Numbered from the stretch's first letter, positions 1-7,026 are shown. The stretch is DNA of 10,639 bases from Candidatus Bipolaricaulota bacterium (GCA_021159405.1 JAGGRX010000033.1:1-10639); one strand, 5' to 3'. A program made the numbers and translations. Notes: generated by a model not told the origin, from the letters alone.

Positions 1-780
1 AATCACCGGTTCCTGGAGGTCAGGGTGCGGGGGCTTTCCGAGCTGCCGGGATTGGCCCATCGCTGCGAGGAGAGATTGAGGGGGGCTTTCACCCGGGGGG
101 CCCTGGAACTTGCTGTGCGCTGGGAGCTTTGCGGCGAAGTGCGGCCGCGACGGCTCAATTTAGAGGCGGCCCGGCGGCTCATGGCCGAACTTTCCCAGCT
201 GAAGAAGGAACTTGCAATTAAGGAGGACCCGGGGCTTTCCCACCTTATCAGCCTGGGCGCCTTTCAGGAGTCCCTCCCCGAGGAGGAGGTGCTTTGGCCC
301 CCCTTAAGCGAGGCGCTGGACCAGGCGATCGCTGGGGTGATGGCGACACGGGAGGCCGAGGGGGAGCGCCTGGCCGAGGTTCTGGCCCGTGAGGCCGGCG
401 TCCTTGAGGAGCTTTTGGCCCGAGCCCGCAGGGAAGCCGAAGCTTCCCTGGAAAAGGCGGCCGCCCGGCTGCGGGCCCGCCTGGAAAGCCTGGAGATCGA
501 GGCCGATCCTGGACGGCTCGAGCAGGAGCTTGCGCTCTGGGCCGAACGGGCCGATGTGACCGAGGAACTCGATCGGTTGGCATCACATGTCAAGCGGTTG
601 CGGCAGCTCCTCGAGGAGAAAGGGCCGGTGGGGAGGGAACTTGAGTTCCTGGCCCAGGAAATCGGCCGTGAGGCCGGGACGCTTTCGGCCAAGGCCCGCT
701 CCGTTCCCCTGGGGCAGACGGCCCTGGCGATCCGCCTTTCGGCCGAGCGGGTCCGCGAACAGGCCCGTAACGTGGAATGA
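1..780 (+). CDS. yicC: YicC-family endoribonuclease, 5' end missing
   Basis: The reading frame is open from base 1 and the first residues read NHRFLEVRV, the conserved early YicC motif, so the gene starts upstream of the window and the GTG at 25 is not its true start. About 259 residues remain of a family that usually has about 290. The YicC N-terminal domain comes first, then a long Glu/Ala/Arg-rich helical stretch that is probably coiled coil, then the C-terminal DUF1732-type signature (GRELEFLAQEIGREAGTLSAKA) ending in REQARNVE. YicC proteins are known as endoribonucleases tied to RNA turnover and stationary-phase fitness. The motif usually written QEMNRE is QEIGRE here. The yicC-gmk order is common in bacteria, but here a repeat element separates the two. 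Identification is firm; the exact RNA target is unknown. Confidence 0.93.
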   Translation, partial: NHRFLEVRVRGLSELPGLAHRCEERLRGAFTRGALELAVRWELCGEVRPRRLNLEAARRLMAELSQLKKELAIKEDPGLSHLISLGAFQESLPEEEVLWPPLSEALDQAIAGVMATREAEGERLAEVLAREAGVLEELLARARREAEASLEKAAARLRARLESLEIEADPGRLEQELALWAERADVTEELDRLASHVKRLRQLLEEKGPVGRELEFLAQEIGREAGTLSAKARSVPLGQTALAIRLSAERVREQARNVE

Positions 781-783
781 TGA

Positions 784-965
784 ACCACCGAGACCACAGA
801 GAAAACACCATGATGAGATCCGTTAAGCTTCGGGACAGTCTTTCCAGTTCACAAAACCAAAACAGGATTTTTCGTTTGTGGAGAAAGCATAGCGAAACTA
901 TCCTTCGCCAGACGCCTGAAAAACAAATAACACTTTTGCTCTGTGCCCTTTGTGTTCTCGGTGGT
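784..965. repeat. MITE-like inverted-repeat element between yicC and gmk
   Basis: The ends are imperfect inverted repeats. ACCACCGAGA at 784-793 is matched by TCTCGGTGGT at 956-965, and the similarity continues inward for about 15 bp with mismatches (ACCACAGAGAAAACAC against the complement of 941-955). The interior is clearly richer in A and T than the flanking genes. Sequences of the ACCACAGAGAACACAGAG type are a known class of dispersed extragenic repeats in many bacteria, often mis-annotated as peptides such as NHREHRGHR; the spurious ORF here (MMNHRDHRENT) shows that signature. It begins 4 nt after the yicC stop and ends 5 nt before the gmk ATG. A weak promoter-like pair, TTGTGG at 876-881 and TATCCT at 899-904 with a 17-nt spacer, lies inside and could help transcribe gmk. 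I see no transposase gene or clear target duplication. Confidence 0.7.
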
Positions 966-970
966 GAACC

Positions 971-1591
971 ATGGTGAGGGATTTCCTGCCGGAGGGCTGG
1001 GGGGTTCAGGGGGAGCGCGGGATCGCGTTCGTGGTCGCCGGTCCCTCGGGTGCCGGGAAATCCTCGGTGATCTCCGAGCTCCTGCGGCGGGACAGGCGCT
1101 TGGACTTTTCGGTTTCGGCCACCACGCGTCCCAAGCGGCCCGATGAGGTGCATGGCCGGGATTATTACTTCGTTTCTCAAGAAGAGTTCGATCAACTTGT
1201 CTCTTCCGGGGAACTTCTGGAGTGGACAGAATACCAAGGCCACCGCTATGGCACCCCTCGCCGTGAAGTGGTGAATCGGCTGGCACAAGGAAAGGACGTG
1301 CTGCTGAACGTGGAGGTGCAGGGGGCATTGGCCATAGCCAGGGCGGGCCTCCCCTGCCCGGTGGTGCTCGTCTTCCTGGTGCCCCCGAGCTGGGAGGAGC
1401 TTGTGGCCCGCATCAGGGCCCGGGGCACGGAGTCGGACGAGGCCCTCAGGGAGCGACTCCTCATCGCCCGGGAGGAGGTCCGGCATATCCCCGAGTTTCA
1501 CTACCTGGTGGTGAACGACCGGCTGGAGAACGCGGTGCGGGAGCTGGAAGCGATTGTGATGGCCGAGCGCAGGCGCATTACCCGATGGTGA
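971..1591 (+). CDS. gmk: Guanylate kinase
   Basis: It phosphorylates GMP to GDP with ATP in the cytoplasm, in purine nucleotide supply. The P-loop GPSGAGKSS lies at residues 24-32, the GMP-binding signature SVSATTRPKRPDEVHGRDYYF at about 47-67, and the C-terminal helix ends AERRRITRW. At 206 residues the length is normal for the family. An in-frame TGA at 965-967 limits the start to ATG 971 or GTG 974. That puts 17 residues before the first strand, an N-terminal tail (VRDFLPEGWGVQGERG) longer than the handful usually seen. The ribosome-binding site would be GGTGGTG, supplied by the right end of the repeat element. The stop overlaps the acpS start by 7 nt, so the two are probably translationally coupled. 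Confidence 0.96.
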   Translation: MVRDFLPEGWGVQGERGIAFVVAGPSGAGKSSVISELLRRDRRLDFSVSATTRPKRPDEVHGRDYYFVSQEEFDQLVSSGELLEWTEYQGHRYGTPRREVVNRLAQGKDVLLNVEVQGALAIARAGLPCPVVLVFLVPPSWEELVARIRARGTESDEALRERLLIAREEVRHIPEFHYLVVNDRLENAVRELEAIVMAERRRITRW

Positions 1592-1944
1592 GCTTCGGGA
1601 TCGATCTTGTGGAGGTGTCGCGCATCAGGCGGCTCCTGGAAAGAAGAGGAGAGCGGGCTTTGGTCCGCCTGTTTTCCCCGGGTGAGATCGAGTACGCCTT
1701 GCGCGCCCGCCCCCCGCTTTCCTACCAGCGACTGGCCGCTCGGTTTGCCGCCAAGGAGGCGTTCATCAAGGCGTTGGGTCGCCCGGTCCCGTTTCGGGAA
1801 ATGGAGGTGGTCTCAAAGGGCAAGCAGCCCTACCTGCGCTGGCGAGGGAACGATTGCCCCCTCTCCCTCAGCCACACAGGCGACTTCGCCATCGCTTTGG
1901 TGGTGATCCCGAAGGAGCTCATCCCGCCCCGGACAGGCCCTTGA
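1585..1944 (+). CDS. acpS: Holo-[acyl-carrier-protein] synthase
   Basis: It moves 4'-phosphopantetheine from CoA to a serine of apo-ACP, making ACP active for fatty-acid synthesis. GIDLVEVSRI at the N-terminus carries the metal-binding Asp7, RFAAKEAFIKAL holds the second ligand Glu58 with Lys57 and Lys62, and LSLSHTGDFAIA is the conserved C-terminal motif. At 119 residues it is the standard trimeric short AcpS type. The ATG lies inside the last codons of gmk (7-nt overlap) and has no strong Shine-Dalgarno sequence of its own, so coupling to gmk is likely. The last 26 nt are shared with the end of rpsA on the other strand, which encodes the tail KELIPPRTGP; that tail is not part of the conserved core. 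Confidence 0.95.
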   Translation: MVSFGIDLVEVSRIRRLLERRGERALVRLFSPGEIEYALRARPPLSYQRLAARFAAKEAFIKALGRPVPFREMEVVSKGKQPYLRWRGNDCPLSLSHTGDFAIALVVIPKELIPPRTGP

Positions 1945-3589
1945 GGTGCTCGCGCAGGGTGACCGTCTCCCGGCCGGGTCCCTGGGAGATGAACCGGTTC
2001 TTTTCCTTCTCTTCGGCCTCTTCCTGGAGCTTTCGGATGGAAAGCCGCACCTGACGTTTCGCCTCGTTGATCCCTATGATCTTGGCGGTTACCTCTTGGC
2101 CTAGCCGGAGCACCTCCGAGGGGGTGTTGATGCGCTCCTCCGCGATTTCCGATACATGGATCAGCCCCTCCACTGCCGGGGTGATCCGCACAAAGGCGCC
2201 GAAGTCCTTGATCTGTGTCACCGGGCCTGAGACCACGGAGCCCACCGAATACTGTTCCAGAAACTGCTCCCAAGGGTCTTGCTCCAAGGCTTTGATGGAC
2301 AGGCTGATCCGGCGCTGCTCCTGGTTTACCTTGAGGACCATTGCCCGCACGGTTTGCCCCTCTTTAATGAGCTCTCTGGGATGGGAGACCCGCTGCCAGG
2401 AGAGCTCGGACACGTGAATCAAGCCTTCCACACCTTCCTCAAGCTCCACGAAGGCGCCGAAGTCGGTGATCTTGGTGACCTTGCCTTCCACCAGGGCCCC
2501 GCGGGGATACCGGTGTTCCACGTCTTCCCAAGGATCGGGCTGGGCCCGTCTCAGGGAGAGGGAGATACGTTTTCTTTTCTCGTCCACGCCGAGCACGACC
2601 ACGTCAACCGTGTCGCCCTCCTGCACGACCTCCTTTGGGTGTTTGGGGAAGCCCCAAGAGAGCTCGGACACGTGCACAAGCCCCTCCACGTCTTCCTCAA
2701 GCTCCACGAAGGCGCCGAAGTCGGTGACAGAGACCACCCGGCCGGTGACCCGGCTGCCGGGAGGATAGCGATCGGCGATCCCGATCCAAGGGTCCGGCCG
2801 GAGGCGTTTGATGGAAAGCGAGATACGTTCTTCTTCCGGATCCGCCTCCAATACCATCACCCGCACCTTCTGTCCCGGCTTGTATTTGTCAGCCGGCGGA
2901 ACCGGGATGTCCTTCCAACAGATCTCGGTTCGGTGGACCAGGCCGTCGTAGCCGCCCACGTCCACGAAGATCCCGAAATCGACCACGCTTTTGATCTTCC
3001 CCTCGAGGACCTTGCCTGGGGTAAGGGAGGAAAACAGCTCCCGCTTTTTCTTTTCTTCCAGATCCTTGAGGTACTCACGGCGGGATACCACGATGTTCCT
3101 GTCCCGGCGAGAGAATTCGATGATTTTTAGATCGATCTCCTTATCTTTCAGGCGCTCGAACTTGGTGGAAATCCCCTTACCCAGGTGGGAACCCGGCAAG
3201 AAGGCCCTGATGCCGCCCAGGCTTACCTGGTATCCTGCGCCCTTCACCTCCTCGACGATCTTCCCCTTGACGGGCGCGCCCGACCGATACGCCCTCTCCA
3301 GCTCCGCGTACCTTTTGGCGAAGAAGGCTTGGCGCTCTGAGACGAAAACGGTCCCGTTTTCCTCGTCGATGTAGGTGACGATGACCTCGAGCTCCTCTCC
3401 TGGCTTAACTTCCTCGTGAAAGGGGGCAAGTTCCCCCTTGGGAAGCAGGGCTTCTGACTTGTAGCCGATGTCTACCAGGAATTCGCCCTCGGTCTCTTCC
3501 ACCACCGTACCCGTAACCGTATCTCCACGGCTGAAGAGACGAACGTCACTTGCATCGAGCGCGTCCTCCATCCGAATCCGATCCGTCAC
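1919..3589 (-). CDS. rpsA: 30S ribosomal protein S1, six S1 repeats
   Basis: S1 binds mRNA and helps bring it to the 30S subunit. Counted from the GTG at 3589, six S1 OB-fold repeats lie at about residues 21-87, 104-171, 191-261, 278-347, 363-433 and 449-519. Repeats 3-6 carry the DFGxFV and GLxHxSE hallmarks; repeats 1 and 2 are more diverged, as expected for ribosome-docking domains. The frame stays open to TTG 3703 (594 residues), but I prefer GTG 3589. It gives 556 residues, almost the length and repeat spacing of the E. coli protein (557), it follows AAGGGG at a 9-nt distance, and the extra 38 residues are basic, outside any S1 repeat and lack a Shine-Dalgarno at TTG. ATG 3571 (550 residues) is a second possibility. 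A charged tail of about 37 residues ends the protein. Confidence 0.96.
   Translation of the reverse strand: MTDRIRMEDALDASDVRLFSRGDTVTGTVVEETEGEFLVDIGYKSEALLPKGELAPFHEEVKPGEELEVIVTYIDEENGTVFVSERQAFFAKRYAELERAYRSGAPVKGKIVEEVKGAGYQVSLGGIRAFLPGSHLGKGISTKFERLKDKEIDLKIIEFSRRDRNIVVSRREYLKDLEEKKKRELFSSLTPGKVLEGKIKSVVDFGIFVDVGGYDGLVHRTEICWKDIPVPPADKYKPGQKVRVMVLEADPEEERISLSIKRLRPDPWIGIADRYPPGSRVTGRVVSVTDFGAFVELEEDVEGLVHVSELSWGFPKHPKEVVQEGDTVDVVVLGVDEKRKRISLSLRRAQPDPWEDVEHRYPRGALVEGKVTKITDFGAFVELEEGVEGLIHVSELSWQRVSHPRELIKEGQTVRAMVLKVNQEQRRISLSIKALEQDPWEQFLEQYSVGSVVSGPVTQIKDFGAFVRITPAVEGLIHVSEIAEERINTPSEVLRLGQEVTAKIIGINEAKRQVRLSIRKLQEEAEEKEKNRFISQGPGRETVTLREHLKGLSGAG
2434..2727. repeat. 36-bp perfect direct repeat inside rpsA
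   Basis: Bases 2434-2469 and 2692-2727 are identical over 36 nt. They encode the same VTDFGAFVELEE-type strand in S1 repeats 5 and 4. Their offset is 258 nt, exactly 86 codons, so recombination between them would remove or add one whole S1 repeat in frame. A further near-identical stretch (GAGAGCTCGGACACGTG) lies just before each copy in + strand order. The rest of the two repeats has diverged at the DNA level, so local gene conversion or strong codon constraint could explain the identity. Confidence 0.85.
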
Positions 3590-3674
3590 TTTGAACCACC
3601 CCTTGTTAGATTTCCCCTTTCGGGCCCGCACCCAAGTTAACTCAGCGAACCCCTTAGCGGGCAGATTTACTCCG

Positions 3675-3703
3675 ATCTTATCCTGACTGTCGAGCGGGCT
3701 CAA
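3675..3703 (-). promoter_or_regulatory. Candidate sigma-70-type promoter for rpsA
   Basis: On the - strand TTGAGC (3698-3703) and TAAGAT (3675-3680) are separated by exactly 17 nt, each matching four of six consensus bases. Transcription would start near 3668, giving a leader of about 80 nt before GTG 3589. This fits the view that the TTG at 3703, which is the first part of the -35 box, is not a start codon. The leader could be where S1 regulates its own synthesis, as known in E. coli, but I see no specific matching structure. Confidence 0.35.
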
Positions 3704-3704
3704 A

Positions 3705-4331
3705 CTAAGCCGCGTCGATTCTCTCCATCAGGCGGGCGGCCAAAAGCTGGTACCGCTCCTTTCGCGGTAGCTCTTCCGGCAGGTCTTTGGCGAGTTCCTC
3801 CACGGAAAACGGGCGGCCAAAGTGCACTTCCACCTTTGGGAAGCCCAGGGGGTTGGTGGGAGGATAGTGGCCATGTGGCACTATGTTTGCCGGTATCAAG
3901 GGCCGATCGAGGAATTCGGCGAACCGGATGGCTCCGGGCTTGGGGCTGGCCCCGGGCCGAGTTGTCCCCTCCGGGAAGATGCCGATTATCTTGTTTCTCT
4001 CCGCCGTCCTGACGGCCTTGCGAAAGTCCCGAGCGCTGAAGGCTTCCCGCTCGATGATCGTGGCGAAAAACCACACGAACGGGGCGAGCAGGGGGTTGCG
4101 CAGAAGCCCCCTCCTCGCCAAAAAGCCGATCCGCCTGAACGGCCCTGCCGCCACGCACAGGATGGGGACGTCCCAATAGGAACGATGTCGGGCCACCAGG
4201 ATGCCTCCCCCCCGGAGGTTCTTGCGGCCCCGGACCGAGAGGCGAAAAAGCGGCCAAATCACCACACTGGCCAGCACGTCCAGGACCGCGTACAAGACGT
4301 CCCGGATCCGGTCAGCGAGCCAGCTTCGCAC
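3705..4331 (-). CDS. plsC: 1-acyl-sn-glycerol-3-phosphate acyltransferase
   Basis: It acylates lysophosphatidic acid to phosphatidic acid at the inner face of the membrane. The catalytic HX4D motif reads HRSYWD and the acceptor-binding motif reads FPEGTTRPG, both in the usual order and spacing. A hydrophobic segment (VLYAVLDVLASVVIWPLF) near the N-terminus likely anchors it. The residue before the catalytic His is Arg where many relatives have Asn. The frame is open to TTG 4346 (213 residues), but the GTG at 4331 follows GGAGGAG by 4 nt and gives 208 residues, so I chose it. The start lies 20 nt inside the end of cmk. The stop is 1 nt before the alternative TTG of rpsA. Acyl-chain preference cannot be read from the sequence. 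Confidence 0.88.
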   Translation of the reverse strand: MRSWLADRIRDVLYAVLDVLASVVIWPLFRLSVRGRKNLRGGGILVARHRSYWDVPILCVAAGPFRRIGFLARRGLLRNPLLAPFVWFFATIIEREAFSARDFRKAVRTAERNKIIGIFPEGTTRPGASPKPGAIRFAEFLDRPLIPANIVPHGHYPPTNPLGFPKVEVHFGRPFSVEELAKDLPEELPRKERYQLLAARLMERIDAA

Positions 4332-4929
4332 GGCGCTCCTCCACAAGCTTGAGGGCCAGGGCCAACACCTGCTCGCGAGAAAGCCCTGTGGTGTCCAGGA
4401 TCACGGCATCCGGTGCCGGACGCAAGGGGGAGTCCTTTCGGGTGGAGTCCCGCTCGTCCCGGCGACGGATGGCGGCCAGGACCTCCTGGAAGTCTCCACC
4501 CCGCTCGGCCAACCTCCGCCTGGCCCGCTCCTCGGGCTCGGCCCACAGGAAGATCTTGAGTTCTGCGTCCGGTAGCACCACGGTGCCGATGTCCCGCCCC
4601 TCCATGACCACGTCCCGGCCCCGGGCGATCTGGCGCTGCAGGGCCACAAGATGCCGGCGGACCCGCCCGTCCACGGCCACTTGTGAAGAAAGCTCATCCA
4701 GAGCAGGGTTTTCCAGGAGCTCGGTGACGTCCTCCCCTTCGAGCAAGATCCGTCCTCCCTCCTGCACCTCGATGTGGACCTTCTCGGGCGGGAGCCCCCT
4801 CTCCTTGGCCAGGGCAGCTGCCCGGTACATGGCCCCGGTAGGCACGAAGAGATACCCCAGCTTTTCCGCCAAGCTTCTTGCCAAGGTAGTCTTGCCGGCC
4901 GCCGCCGGCCCATCGATGGCAATCCTCAT
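4312..4929 (-). CDS. cmk: Cytidylate kinase
   Basis: It phosphorylates CMP and dCMP to the diphosphates in pyrimidine salvage and supply. The P-loop GPAAAGKTT is at residues 7-15, the CMP-binding stretch MEGRDIGTVVLPDAELKIFLWA at 109-130, and RRDERDSTRKDSPLRPAPDAVILDTT, with its lid and base-binding residues, at 156-181. At 205 residues it is slightly shorter than the usual 220. The common DTGAMYR motif reads PTGAMYR (Pro30 for Asp). The ATG overlaps the ispE stop (ATGA) and has no clear Shine-Dalgarno, so translation is probably coupled. Cmk next to rpsA is a widespread arrangement. Confidence 0.95.
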   Translation of the reverse strand: MRIAIDGPAAAGKTTLARSLAEKLGYLFVPTGAMYRAAALAKERGLPPEKVHIEVQEGGRILLEGEDVTELLENPALDELSSQVAVDGRVRRHLVALQRQIARGRDVVMEGRDIGTVVLPDAELKIFLWAEPEERARRRLAERGGDFQEVLAAIRRRDERDSTRKDSPLRPAPDAVILDTTGLSREQVLALALKLVEERRAKLAR

Positions 4930-5768
4930 GCTGCAAACTTGTACCCACGGGGGACCGGTGCCGCAACGAACAACTTCCCTTCCACCGTGTTTTTCAGGCT
5001 TTGGGCCGCTTTCCCTGCCTGGTCCAGGGAAGTGAACGCGCAGAACAGGGCGGAACCGGCCCCGGACATCCCTACCCCCAGGCCGCCCAGCCCAGCCAGC
5101 GCCCGCCGCAGCTCAGCAAGCCGGGGCCTCAGCCGGAGGGCAGCCGGCCACAGGTCGTTCTCCCACCCCGGAAGCTCGCCCTCAAGCCGGACTGGACAGG
5201 AGAAAGGAACGCCAAGCTCGTCGTACAAGCGATACACCTCCGGGGTAGGGCAGTCGAAGGGGGGAACCAGGATCAAGAACGCCTTCGGGAGATCCACCCG
5301 AGCCGGTGAAATTCTCTCCCCGATCCCTTCTACCCAGGCCGGGCTGTCCGAGAAAAAGAACGGCACATCTGCGCCCAGCTCCAGGCCGATCTCCTGCAGC
5401 TCCGCCCGGCTGAGGCCCAAGCCCCACAGGCGGTTTAGACCGGCCAAGGCCGCGGCCGCATCCGAGCTCCCCCCGCCCAGCCCTGCCCCGACCGGGATTT
5501 TCTTTATGAGCCGGATATGGGCCCCCTTCCTGAGGCCGGCGTGCTCGCGGAGGAGGCGGGCCGCCCGCAGGACCAGGTTCTCCCCCGCTGGTATCTCAAG
5601 GCCCCCCATCTCCACCTTCAAGTCGTCCGCCTCCACCAGGGAAAGCTCATCGTAAAGGTCCACGGCGCACATCAGGGTCTGCAGGAGGTGGTAGCCGTCG
5701 TCCCTGCGGCCCACCACCCGCAGGATCAAGTTCAGCTTGGCGTAGGCGAGAACTCGGAGCTCTTCCAT
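4926..5768 (-). CDS. ispE: 4-diphosphocytidyl-2-C-methyl-D-erythritol kinase
   Basis: This GHMP kinase catalyses the ATP-dependent step of the MEP isoprenoid pathway after CDP-ME formation. AYAKLNL near the start holds the substrate-binding Lys11, PVGAGLGGGSSDAAA at 92-106 is the ATP loop, GADVPFFF holds the catalytic Asp134, and GMSGAGSALF at 233-242 is the third GHMP motif. At 280 residues it is full length. Its ATG lies 37 nt inside the end of hutI, after a purine-rich GGGGGAAGGTGG, so it has its own ribosome-binding site although transcription must come from hutI or further upstream. Its presence shows that this organism makes isoprenoids by the MEP route. Confidence 0.96.
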   Translation of the reverse strand: MEELRVLAYAKLNLILRVVGRRDDGYHLLQTLMCAVDLYDELSLVEADDLKVEMGGLEIPAGENLVLRAARLLREHAGLRKGAHIRLIKKIPVGAGLGGGSSDAAAALAGLNRLWGLGLSRAELQEIGLELGADVPFFFSDSPAWVEGIGERISPARVDLPKAFLILVPPFDCPTPEVYRLYDELGVPFSCPVRLEGELPGWENDLWPAALRLRPRLAELRRALAGLGGLGVGMSGAGSALFCAFTSLDQAGKAAQSLKNTVEGKLFVAAPVPRGYKFAA

Positions 5769-6964
5769 ACCACCTTCCCCCTCTTGATCACGGCAAGCGT
5801 CAGGTCATGGCCCACGAAATAGGGGAGCTCGGCCAGGGTGTCGGCGTCCCAGATCACCAGGTCGGCGAGCTTCCCCGGCTCCAGGGAGCCGACTTCCTCC
5901 GCCAGGCCCACGGCGGCAGCCGCATTCAGGGTGGCGGCGCACAGCGCCTCCTCGGGAGAAAGCCCGAGCTTGAGCACCGCCAGGGACATCACCAAGGGCA
6001 GGGAGGAGATGGGACAGGAGCCGGGGTTGAAGTCGGTCCCAAGCGCCACCGGAACTCCCGCCTCTATGAGCTTCCTGGCCGGGGGGTAAGGCTCCGAAAG
6101 CACGAAGGCCGTTCCAGGGAGGAGGACGGCCACCACCCCCGCTTCGGCCAGGGCCTTGATCCCCTCCGGGGAGACGTGGAGGAGGTGGTCGGCCGAGACC
6201 GCACCGAGCTCTGCGGCCAGCTTCGCTGCCCCTACGTCTGCAAGCTCGTCGGCATGGAGCTTCGGGGCAAGACCGTGCTCCCTTCCCGCTTGGAGGATCC
6301 GGCGGGCCTCCTCCACCGTGTAAAAGCCCCGGTCGCAGAACACGTCGCAGAACCGGGCCAGCCCTTCCTCCGCCACTTGGGGGATCATCTCCTCCACCAG
6401 GCGGTCGATGTAGGCCTCACGCGGTTCCCCTTCCGGGAAGGCATGGGCCCCGAGGAAGGTGGGCACGACCGTGAGCGGGAGCTGTTGGGAGAGGCGCCGG
6501 ATGGCCCGAAGCATCTTGAGCTCGTCCTCGGTGGTGAGGCCATAGCCGGACTTGATCTCACAGGTGGTGGTCCCGCCCCGCAGCATGCGCGCAAGGCGCA
6601 CCTTGGCAAGTCTTACCAGTTCTTCTTCACTGGCCCTTCGTACCGCCGCCACGGTGGTGAGGATCCCTCCCCCGGTGTAGGGCTCCCCCCGGGTGCGGGC
6701 GAGGAACTCCGCCACCCGGCTTCCGGCGAACACGGCATGGGTATGGGGATCCACAAGCCCCGGGGTGACGAGCCGCCCTTGGGCATTCAGGGTGGGACCG
6801 GAAAAAGAAGGAGGCTTCCCCTCCCCCACCTCACTTATCCGACCGCCCTCGATGAGCACATAGGCGCCCGAGAGCGTAAGAAGCTCCCCTTGCTCTCTCC
6901 CTGAGCGAGGGGAATCACCACAAGGGGTGACAAGCTCTCCGATTCCGTACACGAGAAGATCCAT
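5732..6964 (-). CDS. hutI: Imidazolonepropionase
   Basis: It hydrolyses 4-imidazolone-5-propionate to N-formimino-L-glutamate, the third step of histidine breakdown. The protein is an amidohydrolase of 410 residues, normal for the family. Metal ligands appear in PHTH (His74, His76), HADE (His237, with Glu240 as the family's catalytic acid) and GTDFNPGS (Asp311); His174 in LGAHAFP and His260 in SADH are the other conserved histidines. The stretch EIKSGYGL at 136-143 is the HutI substrate signature. There is no Shine-Dalgarno before ATG 6964. A perfect TATAAT sits 8 nt upstream, so the mRNA may be leaderless. The 3' end overlaps ispE by 37 nt, making hutI the first gene of a housekeeping operon. 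Confidence 0.95.
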   Translation of the reverse strand: MDLLVYGIGELVTPCGDSPRSGREQGELLTLSGAYVLIEGGRISEVGEGKPPSFSGPTLNAQGRLVTPGLVDPHTHAVFAGSRVAEFLARTRGEPYTGGGILTTVAAVRRASEEELVRLAKVRLARMLRGGTTTCEIKSGYGLTTEDELKMLRAIRRLSQQLPLTVVPTFLGAHAFPEGEPREAYIDRLVEEMIPQVAEEGLARFCDVFCDRGFYTVEEARRILQAGREHGLAPKLHADELADVGAAKLAAELGAVSADHLLHVSPEGIKALAEAGVVAVLLPGTAFVLSEPYPPARKLIEAGVPVALGTDFNPGSCPISSLPLVMSLAVLKLGLSPEEALCAATLNAAAAVGLAEEVGSLEPGKLADLVIWDADTLAELPYFVGHDLTLAVIKRGKVVWKSSEFSPTPS

Positions 6965-6972
6965 ACAGGCGC

Positions 6973-6978
6973 ATTATA
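6973..6978 (-). promoter_or_regulatory. hutI -10 box, probable leaderless start
   Basis: The - strand reads TATAAT, a perfect consensus, ending 8 nt before the hutI ATG. Transcription would start at or within about 2 nt of the start codon. No convincing -35 box is visible 16-18 nt upstream; that stretch is a run of pyrimidines. The box sits inside GGCTATAATGCGCC (6968-6981), which has a mirrored partner in front of hutH. Confidence 0.6.
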
Positions 6979-6988
6979 GCCGCACACC

Positions 6989-7017
6989 TTGGGGGAAGGG
7001 GGCTCGCTGGCTATACT
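6989..7017 (+). promoter_or_regulatory. hutH promoter, probable leaderless start
   Basis: TATACT at 7012-7017 is preceded, after a 17-nt spacer, by TTGGGG at 6989-6994. Only the TTG of the -35 matches consensus, so the -10 is the main signal. The ATG begins 9 nt after the -10 and there is no Shine-Dalgarno in between, so the transcript would start within a few bases of the start codon. The sequence from 7009 to 7026 (GGCTATACTGATTGCGCC) mirrors the hutI element on the other strand. Confidence 0.5.
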
Positions 7018-7026
7018 GATTGCGCC

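Larger units (their letters stand above)
6968..7026. repeat. Mirrored promoter arms between hutI and hutH
   Basis: Read in the direction of each gene, hutI has GGCTATAATGCGCC (6968-6981, - strand) and hutH has GGCTATACTGATTGCGCC (7009-7026, + strand). They share GGCTATA at the start and TGCGCC at the end, and differ by a 4-nt insertion. The two copies form an inverted pair separated by 27 nt of purine-rich spacer. Part of the likeness comes from the -10 boxes, but the shared TGCGCC ahead of both ATGs is not explained by that. It could be a duplicated promoter or a binding site for a common regulator. Confidence 0.5.

Noticed and set aside
25..27. GTG 25 as the start of yicC
   Set aside because: The same frame upstream encodes the conserved NHRFLEV motif to base 1, so the gene is cut by the window edge.
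777..977. 66-codon + strand ORF (MMNHRDHRENT...)
   Set aside because: It is the translation of the inverted-repeat element. Peptides of this type are a known annotation artefact, and it overlaps the gmk start.
590..1501. 303-codon - strand ORF across yicC and gmk
   Set aside because: It is antisense to well-identified genes, and runs through the repeat with low-complexity Pro/Arg-rich translation and no family resemblance.
2279..3130. 283-codon + strand ORF opposite rpsA
   Set aside because: Its repeated VNQAFHTFLKLHEGAEVGD and VHKPLHVFLKLHEGAEVGD units only mirror the S1 repeats on the other strand.
4774..5655. 293-codon + strand ORF opposite cmk and ispE
   Set aside because: It is Ser/Pro/Arg-rich shadow coding of a GC-rich gene; ispE has every GHMP motif in the other direction.
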